This document shows positions 44,778 to 53,522 of a stretch of 64,000 bases of DNA, piece after piece. The notes under the pieces were generated by a model. The model made no database searches and was not told the origin of the DNA. It saw nothing but the letters and a program-made list of their open reading frames with translations. Within the stretch, counting starts at the first letter, position 1. Every line of letters begins with the position of its first letter. The position numbers and the translations under genes are program-made. This DNA comes from Apiotrichum sp. Y4204 (lineage: Eukaryota > Basidiomycota > Tremellomycetes > Trichosporonales > Trichosporonaceae): assembly GCA_025531455.1 (NCBI GenBank), contig JAMYHL010000076.1:124001-188000 (forward strand). Reading direction: 5' to 3'.

Positions 44778-46295
44778 TTACCTATGGTTCCAAAACATCT
44801 CCACCCGAGCCGCGTCAGGTCCGAATCCGGCGTGAGGATCATACTCTTCTTCATTCTCCTCCTCTTCCTCGTCCTCCTCCTCCAGAGAATAATAGACATT
44901 ATTCGCAAGGTAGCGGCGGAGCATGTTGATATAGACAGCGCTCACGGAGACACCGACGAACGCGCCCCTCTGACAAAGGAGGCGGAAATTGAACTCCGTC
45001 TCGACGCTGATGGCGTTGGCGATGAGGCGCGGGTCCGGGAGAGCGTAGACAATATCATCGACTGCTTTTTGAACCGCCTGGAGATCGTAGGGATCAATCT
45101 CCGGCGGGATGGGCTGCTCAGCGGGGTCATCGATGAAAAGAACAAGTTTGAAACGCTTGACGCCAATCGGCTGGTTGCTGAAGTCGCAGATATACTTCTC
45201 GGGAACGTCATAAAGCGGAGGGGTGAGAGTCGTGCCGGCGCTGCTGAACGGCTCCCAACTGTACGGCCATTCACGCAGCTGGGGGTGCTTAGGGACGCGT
45301 AGGTCAATGCGCAGGTCGACGAGGTCTGGAAATGCCGCCTTCCAGTCAAAGTCGAAGACTAACTCCATGTCGTGAGGGCGCTTAAACGTGATCGTGAGGT
45401 ACAGACTCTTGAGGCCCTTTCCCGCAGCCTCACCCAGGGCGCTAAGGTCCGAGAGCTTGCTGATGCAGGGAAACGTGATCTTGAGAATGGGCGGGAGGTT
45501 GCATGCCGTGCGGCGTCGTAGGATGGCGATCCATGGTTCGGGAGAGTAGCCCTTCTCGATGACGAGCGACGTCACCTGCAGGTCGAAGCACTTGGGGACG
45601 TGGAACATGTGCGAGACAATCCAGTGCTCCAGGTAAGCGTTGATGACAGGCGAAGGGTCCTTAAACCGGAGATGATACCGCCAGTTGACGGTGCCCCGTA
45701 GACCGAAGTCCTCTGGCGGAAAAAATGAACTGGTAATGCCGTTGGGGCCCATCTTGAAGTCGTCGGCATAAATGTCGACGAGAAACTGTGGACCAGTCAT
45801 GTTGATGCGCCGGAGGTGGTACTGCGCCGCACGAATGTCGACCAAGTTGGGGAAGTAGGAGAGGAGGTCCTGGAAGCCGGCGATGTCCTCCCTGACCAAG
45901 TAGGGGAACTCTCTGAGAAAGCTGATGCCCACGACAGCACTCTTATACCACTTCTGGCGCTCCTGTTGATGAGGATCAGTCTCAAAAACGCTCGAGACAA
46001 AGCAGCCCGCATCGACGTCCCACTTCCCACTCACCTCCGGCATGGCATCAATATACTTCCAAGGAAAGTGAGTGTACCTGATATTGCGGTAACGCCAGTA
46101 AATCACGTCGGCGCAGGTCGTCTTATCGAGCGTCACGATGGTGTACCAAGTATGGTCATAATCCCCGCCAAGCATCCTCTTGAGAAGACGCCGGCGGATG
46201 TTGGAATGGTTCCAAGCCCGCGTAGCAAGCTTGATGACGGCGGGCTTGAATTGTTCGGGGTCAGGTGGTACGATAGTTGATCCTGTATCGTCCAT
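44778..46295 (-). CDS. Lineage-specific F-box-like/hypothetical protein with acidic tail
   Basis: A single open frame of 505 codons starting MDDTGSTIVPPDPEQFKPAV. The layout (KLATRAWNHSNIRRRLLKRML, then several leucine/aspartate-rich segments such as SYFPNLVDIRAAQY, FPDLVDLRIDLRVPKHPQL, AAGKGLKSLYLTITF) resembles the F-box/LRR-like proteins expanded in Tremellomycetes, but no clear F-box motif is seen. Residues around 90-112 (positions about 45965-46033) begin GTGAGT and end CAACAG, and the block is 69 bp, so it is probably an intron that happens to stay in frame. The end is a Glu-rich stretch (EEEDEEEEENEEEYD) followed by FWNHR. Function unknown. Confidence 0.7.
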   Translation of the reverse strand: MDDTGSTIVPPDPEQFKPAVIKLATRAWNHSNIRRRLLKRMLGGDYDHTWYTIVTLDKTTCADVIYWRYRNIRYTHFPWKYIDAMPEVSGKWDVDAGCFVSSVFETDPHQQERQKWYKSAVVGISFLREFPYLVREDIAGFQDLLSYFPNLVDIRAAQYHLRRINMTGPQFLVDIYADDFKMGPNGITSSFFPPEDFGLRGTVNWRYHLRFKDPSPVINAYLEHWIVSHMFHVPKCFDLQVTSLVIEKGYSPEPWIAILRRRTACNLPPILKITFPCISKLSDLSALGEAAGKGLKSLYLTITFKRPHDMELVFDFDWKAAFPDLVDLRIDLRVPKHPQLREWPYSWEPFSSAGTTLTPPLYDVPEKYICDFSNQPIGVKRFKLVLFIDDPAEQPIPPEIDPYDLQAVQKAVDDIVYALPDPRLIANAISVETEFNFRLLCQRGAFVGVSVSAVYINMLRRYLANNVYYSLEEEDEEEEENEEEYDPHAGFGPDAARVEMFWNHR

Positions 46296-46588
46296 GGTGG
46301 AGAATGGGGCGAGCCCTTATGATGTGGGTGGAAAGTGAGAGGTGGTGAAGAGGATCACTACGTCAAAATGTGAGCATATATAGCACACTAACAGAAGCGC
46401 AGCGAGCCTCGCCGCTTGATGAGAAGACGGCATGAGGGCGAGGGGCGAGGGAACCGGGAAGCGTTAGGAAATGAGCCTGCTACTAAGGATGGGGAACACG
46501 ATCTCCTGAAACCGATAAGAGTGGATGAGAAAGAGGAGAGCGAGGGAACGGCCACCGTGAATGGAGAAAACATGAGCATATCGGAGTT

Positions 46589-46915
46589 TCACAGTGGGAA
46601 CCTAACAAGTTCGCCAGCTGTCCGTTCGTCACAGTCCTCGTCACGGGCTCCTGGATCGCCCAGCAGGTGCTCCATGGTCAGTTTACCCCCGGAGGCGAGC
46701 ATATCGGGCTTCTGGTCCATTGCCGAGAGGCAGTAGAGCATGATAAATACAGCCACCCCGGTTTCCGCCTTCCCCATACAAGATGCAGGGCAGGCAACTT
46801 GGTGGGAATCTGGGAACGTGGTGATGGGATAGTTCTGTGAAGCCTGAGGGGGCCGAGTGCGGGGTGAGCTGACAGCGACCACGGCGCATGCGATAGACAC
46901 GAACACCAAAGGCAT
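46589..46915 (-). CDS. Putative small secreted cysteine-containing protein
   Basis: A 108-residue reading MPLVFVSIACAVVAVSSPRTRPP; the first 17 residues look like a signal peptide. Downstream cysteines occur at VACPASCMG, LYCLS and DEDCDERT. No family recognised. The upstream in-frame region (to 47110) was excluded because it lacks codon bias. Together with the 64-residue reading at 44143-44337 it flanks the F-box-like gene. A real gene is possible, not certain. Confidence 0.4.
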   Translation of the reverse strand: MPLVFVSIACAVVAVSSPRTRPPQASQNYPITTFPDSHQVACPASCMGKAETGVAVFIMLYCLSAMDQKPDMLASGGKLTMEHLLGDPGARDEDCDERTAGELVRFPL

Positions 46916-49900
46916 TGGTGTGTGCGTGACCCGAGGATTATTCACGAAAGAACAAAGAGGAAAGAATGGATGATTTGATGATGAGAGTATTGGTGGATTC
47001 TTGATGGGTACAGGAATGAGGTTTGAGGGAGGTGGCCGAGTTATTTCTTGGATACTTGGCATATCCAATGAGCATGAGATTATACCACATGGGATTCGAA
47101 CATCGCTCACTCTGTCAGAGCAAGGGATTTCAAGTGGTGTAAATTCTACACTCCACGACCACTAAACTACCCCAGCCAAGAAACTAATCTTATTGAACAG
47201 CAATTCCGAGAGTAAGAGGCCCCCAGGACTGATAGAACACGATCAAGCCTGTCTCGATTTCGACGACCCTTCCCATCTCACTCGTGTGTTCTCCAAATCC
47301 CTCTTCTGATCAACAGCAACCATCGTACTAACCACACTGAACTCTAAATTATCTTCCTTTTGGCAAGGAGTAGCTACGAAAGGGTCAGAGCACAACAGAT
47401 ACTGGACCGGCCCAGTAATCATCAAAATCAACGGCCAACAACCAGTGGGTAACTCCCCATTTGTACCACTTTCGGCTGTGCTCCTCATGATCCTCTGTTG
47501 CAGCCGACGGATCAAGCTGATATGATATAATCAGCAGCTTGTGCGATAGGCACTTTAGGCCTTGAAGAGGCATATGACAGTAAAAACACTGAGGCTATCG
47601 ATGGCGCGCGCGGTCCTCGCGCCACCCGCACGGTCCGCTGTTCTGCCTTTTTTTTCCAAAGCCTGTCTCAACCCCGAGTGGCTCGGACTAGCCAACACTG
47701 TTGTTGAACGGCAGGCGTGGTCTGCAGCTTGAGAAAGCCCCTCGACTAACTCGGCTCACATACAGTAAGTAGGGGGTCAAGTTGCCTTGGTGAGCCGTGC
47801 GACGTACGATGCTTCCAAGCGAGAGAAGTCCCTCTCATGCAATGACTGTTGCCACTTGTCGAGACCTTCTCTGTCCATTTCTCCCTGACGCTCCTAACCC
47901 TTTCTGACCTTCTTGGAACCGCTCCTTGGGATTGGCCTTCTCAACTGTTGCGCCTCAATCCGAGCGCCAGGGTGGTATTTCACCCCACGACTATGGGGTG
48001 CTCGGGCACTGTGCGGCCCATGCACATTGCCTTCCGAGGGTACTATCTGTGAACAGCGTGACCAGGGGGTTGGATATGGCTGCTCGAATGTCTTGTGCGT
48101 CGTCGGATCCAGCTTGCGAAAGACGGGAGGGAAGGAGAGAGCGAGTACAGGGCGACTTGGGCTCGGAGCCTTGGGGATACGGTTCTGCGTTTCCTTGATC
48201 CTTCACTTCCTCCCGATCGACTCCCTTTATTTGCAAGTGAGTGGGCAGTGACTGCTCATATGACATGGACGCCACACACACAGGCCACAGGTCGCCTGTG
48301 AGTTGTAGTACATGATTCACACGTTCTCAGGCTGGTTGGCAAATGGCAAAGCTTTTCAAAGGCTGCAGTTCCGATACCTAAGGATGGCGTGCAGTATGTA
48401 TCGAGTGGATCGTCATTGCACCTCTAAGCGCTGTCGTACAAAGAGTGTGCGACCAATGCTCCGCTTCTGTTCGGCAGCGAAATGGCATTGATACAGTACT
48501 GTACATCACGGGCTCACGAACAAAGACAACGAGGAATGAGGTTAGGGGCGAAGTGAATCCAAGAAAAGGGTATCGGCAAACGCCAACTAGAGGTGGTATA
48601 AGGGGATGGGCGCTGGGCAGCCGGGCGAGCCCACCACTGATCCTCCAAAATGACCAGTTGAGCTGAGTGGTACGGGATACCGCGCGGAGGTAACTCAATA
48701 TACCCAGTAAAGGGTCTTGAAGCAGAAACGGCAGTACTGGTTTCCGTCCTGGTCGGCGACGACGCGGTGAGGGCCTGAGATCAGCATGTTGACAAAAAGG
48801 GAGTGGCGCCCAGACGTGCAGGCACAGCACACGGATACAGGTAACGCTCGTAGTCGTTACCACCCGCTATCAACCCCTCAGATGCTCATGTTGGCGCTTC
48901 ACGACATGAAATGCTAATGTGCGCTTGTGCCAGTATCCGCGACATTTGAGATCAGCGACGTAGAGACGCACGGTGACGACCGTTACATGTCATGGTTCAC
49001 TCCCGAGACCAGATGTCCCATGGCCGTGCATGTGTGTTGTTTCCCCACGGGTTGGATCTCGGAACTGGCCCATTTCGGTATACACTCACGTCCTTCGTTC
49101 TCCGGCGCGTCGCAGGCGTTGCGCACCATGTCGACCGGTGCTGGAGTGCTCCCTACTTGCTCGAGCGAGAACCTCGGCGTAACTGCGAACGATACGTGAC
49201 ACATCGGTGCGGCAAGTCGGACTCTGTGCAATGATAAAGACTATGGGAAAGAGAAGCTGCGCGTAGATGCTTTTCTGGGGAGAGGTGGAAGAAAGAAGTC
49301 TTCCAAACTAACATGTCCCGTTCTTAAACCCTTCGAATGGTTTGGATGCCGACTGTGGCCCTCGTTCGCAGCACACGGGCGCAGCCATTGCCGTGGGCAA
49401 GCAGAGATGGCGCAACAGTTCTTGCAATGTTCTCTACCTGCAGTGGCTTCATGGCGGCGTCTTCCGTTCTCGGCACGTCAGTGCCATTCCTCGGCGCCAA
49501 AGCTGAAAGCCATTCAGGCGCATCCTCTACCGGCCTGTCCTGCGCGAGAGATACAGCACACAACGTTGGGGCACATCAGCGGCAGCTCATCGCGGCGCAT
49601 AGAGTTAGGAACGGCAAGAGGCGAGACGGCGCTTCGACCTCCAGCTCCAGCTCCGCTGCCTCCAATCTTATCACGGTCCAGTACCTCATGCCGCGAGTTG
49701 TACCCCCGTCTCATCTCACGTATCCACCCAGCCCAGTGACAGCGCCGCTCGGACCGTGTCCCTGGGCTTTCTCCCGCCTCAGAGCACGCTGCACAGCGGC
49801 ATGTCCCGCTGCTCAGGCATTTGGACGAGTGCCTCTGGCTTTGACTCTCTGGATTGTCTTCCAAGGAGGTGCACCCTAGATGCGCTCGCTCCTCACGGAG

Positions 49901-51746
49901 TTCCCGCATTCCTCAGATACTCATGTCGCACATGACCTGGAGATTACAGGCACTCGCTCAACGCGGTCGGCTGTCTCAGGGCACAGGGCGGCAAGGTCTG
50001 AGCAAAGGAACCTAGCGGAGAGGTAACAACAAGATGAATGTCAGCGCCGCGGAGGAGACTTGCAGCTTGGAGTCAGTAGGGTCGCGATCTGCAGTTTCAA
50101 TTGTTGCTTTTTGGCGTTAGGACTACAGGCTCCTCAACGCCGTCGACGCCGCCGCTCCAGCCCAGTAACCTCCGAGGCGGCCCGTGCGCCGCCGACGCCC
50201 ACAGCACCAGCCAGCGCTGCCGACTCCTACGTCCCCACTCGACGCACAACACCGTCAGCTGATCTCATCCGCAGGGCGCGCTCGCAGGCGCGCCACAGGG
50301 GGGGCTGAAGGGCGCCGCTCGGGCCGCCGAGCAGCACGGATCTCGTGGTGCCACTACTGTTATTCCTGTCATCGGGAAAACCGATATGGTGGGGGGAAAT
50401 GTCGGTGGCTGACAGTACCAGAGGATGTAGCTTTCCGACAATCTGGTAGGCAATCGGCGATAACTAAATCGTAATGAGCGAACACATGAGGGTAAAGGAT
50501 TGGATTGAGCAGCGTTCACCTTCTACTGTGGAGATGCATGACCTGGTCTCGGCCCGGTGTCCCACTCCCTAAATACTTGCGCGCCAGCCGTGTACTGGTT
50601 CAGTAAACATTAGTGACCACTCCGTCCTCACCAGTAGGCCTTCCATGCCTACAAATGCGCAGAGGTCGACACTGTGTTCAGCATCGGAGGGCCTCCGATG
50701 TTAGGAATTTCAAACAGGCATAAGAATATCGAATCTTCTCAGTGCCGCAACAGCACTGACCCTTCTCTGAGGAGAAGGCTGATGTTCCCGGACTTGACTC
50801 CTGCACTTCTTTCCTACTTTGTGGTGGAACGTCGGTTCCTGCTTAGCAGCTATTGTCTTGAGTGGCGTGCGATGTAGACTCGTCTAGTCCAGTCTCTACA
50901 TGGTTCCATGCCAGGGACCTTGGGGATACGACTGTGTCCGTCAATGTTGTGTGTCGAGGTGTGGTGAGGAGTGAGATGTGTACCCTTCCAGTGGACACGA
51001 TCAATTACAGTCCTCACAGTTCACATCGCACCGCGTGCTGCGTGCCATCATGGCAATTACCAAGAGTTGCGATCGCTACACACAGTCACTGCGCCCTGGA
51101 GGCGGGCAACGGATTCCGAGTGTTAGTCCTCCTGCTGTCCCCACTGTTGACGGCCCTCCTCAGCTCATGGGGACGACATCCACAAGACCACCAACGGGCG
51201 TGCGAACTCGCACAGACTGAATATCAGTGAGCAGGCGATATGGTGGCCTGGTTCTGGCTCCCTGTTGTTTAAGTTCCTGGTTCTGCTCAAAGCTCTCCCT
51301 GGCTTCCTTCTGTCATCAAGCTCAACAGCCTCATCCCGCCGTATTCCCGCGACGACCTCCAAGTCTCATTCCCTGTAGCAACCGCCAACATGACCACCAT
51401 CTGTGTTCACAGCGACAACGAGAGCGGTTCGTCGCCTAGACCACTCAGGTTCCACTGACGCACAGGCCTCTGCCACCTGCGCAGGGTGGAGGACGGGATG
51501 TACCGGTGCGACTTCTGCGCTGCCACGTACCGCATGGTCATCGGCGACGAGGTGTGGTTCCAAAGCGTGCGGTAGAGGAAGCGCTGGGCGGCTGCGCGAA
51601 AGAAGTACCAGTCATAAATATCAGTCCTGTTGTACCCCAGATCAGTGATAGGCTTCTCAGCCACCGCCGCCATACGCCACCGTACCTGCCTAGCTTCATG
51701 TATGTAACCACTCTATTCCAGCTTCTATTCGCCCGCACTCCTGCCC
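46916..51746. other. Gene-poor accessory stretch
   Basis: About 4.8 kb without a confidently recognisable gene. It contains a tRNA-like relic (47101-47181), and many overlapping readings of 60-180 codons on both strands. Two short segments carry a similar Cys motif: PHRVVADQDGNQYCRFCFKTLYW (minus, 48685-48770) and LRRVEDGMYRCDFCAATYRMV (plus, about 51480-51570). A G/A-poor segment at 50170-50310 reads SSPVTSEAARAPPTPTAPAS. No transposase or reverse transcriptase was seen. Confidence 0.4.
47101..47181 (-). repeat. tRNA-like relic
   Basis: On the minus strand, a perfect A-box (TAGTTTAGTGG) and B-box-like GTTCGAATCCC lie about 60 nt apart. A hairpin GTGT-AGAATTT-ACAC lies between them. The T stem and acceptor stem do not pair well and no clean anticodon arm is found, so it is probably a decayed tRNA or SINE head. 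Confidence 0.4.
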
Positions 51747-52842
51747 TCACAATGCGGTGTATCCGCCGTCGACGGTCCACGTTGAGCCGTTGACGAAAGA
51801 CGCCTCCTCCGACGACAGGAAGACAATAACGTCGGCAATCTCCTCGGGGTCGGCGAGGCGCCGGACGGGGTTCTTGGATGGGTGGGTCACGTCCTTGAGG
51901 AGGTCTGCTGCCTCGGGCGCGGTCATAAGCTGATTGTCAGTGTGAGCTCTGTGAAATGTGTGAGGAAATTGGGGTTTGTGAGAGGTAGGTGCATCCGCAA
52001 ACAACCGTCATCGCGCTGCCGGCAACAGCACTTGGAAAGCAGGCTCATCTCCATTTGCACGTACCCGAGTTTCCACGAATCCAGGTGCGACATTGTTGCT
52101 GTTGTTAGTGGCGCTCCATGCCGTGGCTCACATTCTGATTCCCTCCGAGGCATACTCAATAGCCGCTGCCTTGGCCATGCCAACGACGGCGTGCTTGGAC
52201 GCAACATACGCCGCATTGGTGTCAATGCCGACCAGGCCTGTGATGGAGGCAATGTTGACGATAGACCCGCGCTGCCGGCGCTTGGCGTTGGCAACACTTG
52301 CTGTAAGCAGGAATACAACCGACGAGAGCACAGTTGTCAAACCTCACCCCTTCCTAAAGTCCTGCTTGACCATCTGAGCCAGCTGTTCGCGCATGCAGAA
52401 AAAAAGGCCACGCTCGTTGATACCAGTCACCTTGTCCCACTGCCGTCAGATCTCACTGTCCTTTAATACTCCACTTACGTCCTTTGTCTGGAACTCGTGG
52501 AAGCGGGACACATGCGCCAGCCCGGCAGCGTTGACCGCATAGTCGACACGGCCAAACTTCTGCACAGTACCGGTGACCATGTTCGCGACCGAGTCCTCGT
52601 CCGCGACATTACACTGAATCGGCACGACGTCCACGCCGGCCGCCTTGTACTCCTCCGCAAGGTCGGCCGCGAACTTGTCCAGCCGCCTAGCAGAGACGTC
52701 CACGAGGGCCAGCTGGCGGACGCCCTTGGCGATGAATGAGCGCGCGGTCGCGGCTCCAATCTGAGCCGTTAGCTGCCTCCATTCCCGCAGAACTAACCCC
52801 CGAGGCGGCGCCAGTAATGAGGGCTATTCCGTTCATGGCCAT
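51747..52842 (-). CDS. Short-chain dehydrogenase/reductase
   Basis: NAD(P)-dependent classical SDR. The start ATG ends at 52842 (MAMNGIALITGAASG), the TGxxxGxG cofactor site completed by the next exon. VDVSARRLDKFAADLAEEYKAAGVDVVPIQCNVADEDSV gives the D box; YAVNAAGLAHVSRFHEFQ the N-A-A-G box. SIVNIASITGLVGIDTNAAYVASKHAVVGM holds the catalytic Ser and Y-x3-K. The last exon FLSSEEASFVNGSTWTVDGGYTAL is the standard SDR end. About 290 residues in five or six exons. The substrate cannot be told; VDVS after the Rossmann strand 2 favours NAD. It shares a divergent promoter with the PLD-like gene. Confidence 0.9.
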
Positions 52843-53522
52843 GGTGTGCGTGGTGCTTTGGACAGCTTTGTTGAAGCAATGTTGTGCAAAGTGGAAACCG
52901 ACTGGGGTCACAACTTCGGGGAGACGGACATTGTCGGCTACTGGAGAGCCGACTGTGGAATGGTGAAAGCAAATATTTTCCGAAGCTTATCCGCAATGTT
53001 ACTATGACGTCGAGCCTTCCCAGCGTACCAACGTTCTAGGGGTTCTAGAGATCTTCGAGATCTGCAATGGGCTCACGTGGCTCACGTGGCTCACGTGGGC
53101 GGCATAGTCACATATTGCACATATTACATAATCTGTATGCATGCTCGCTTTGTTGTCCATCTGTGCAGTTTTGCTGTTTTTTGCCACTCACTCTTCTTGG
53201 CAGGCAGGGGCAGGGGCAGAGAGTGCTCCGGCCGGGGGTGCAAGGACAAATCAGGCCCGTGTGGAACGCTCTGGCCTCTCCGCCCCGCCTCCCCCCCTTG
53301 GCTGTTGTCTCTGTCTGGTGCATCTGGGTGATCTGGTGCTCCACTTTCAGACAGCCACCACAGGCCACAGACATTTGAAGCAAGTAGGTCTTGTCCATCG
53401 CTTGTTGCCATTAGGTGTGCGATGACTCGCTTCTCTTGTAAATCTCAACTTCTTTGTTGATCTCCACTCCTTTCAACCATTCCCCACAACATACATCGCA
53501 TTGCACCTCTTCGCCCTCAACG
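52843..53522. promoter_or_regulatory. Divergent promoter region, SDR / PLD-like, with triple E-box
   Basis: About 680 bp between divergent starts. It contains three CACGTG palindromes at 53074, 53083 and 53092, in a 9-bp tandem CACGTGGCT repeat. bHLH factors of the Cbf1/Pho4/SREBP type bind CACGTG or related sites; which one acts here is unknown. Confidence 0.6.
53074..53097. promoter_or_regulatory. Three CACGTG E-boxes at 9-bp spacing
   Basis: CACGTG at 53074-53079, 53083-53088 and 53092-53097, each separated by GCT. The sites are about 230 bp upstream of the SDR start and about 430 bp upstream of the PLD-like start. Confidence 0.8.

Noticed and set aside
46195..46225. CAAGCCCGCGTAGCAAGCTTG resembling tRNA-like unit R4
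   Set aside because: It lies in the coding start of the F-box-like gene (KLATRAW), on the other strand; one short match without the rest of the unit.
49337..49879. 180-codon + reading and 131-codon minus reading in the gene-poor region
   Set aside because: Both open over the same DNA with no domain; could not decide strand, so no gene is called.
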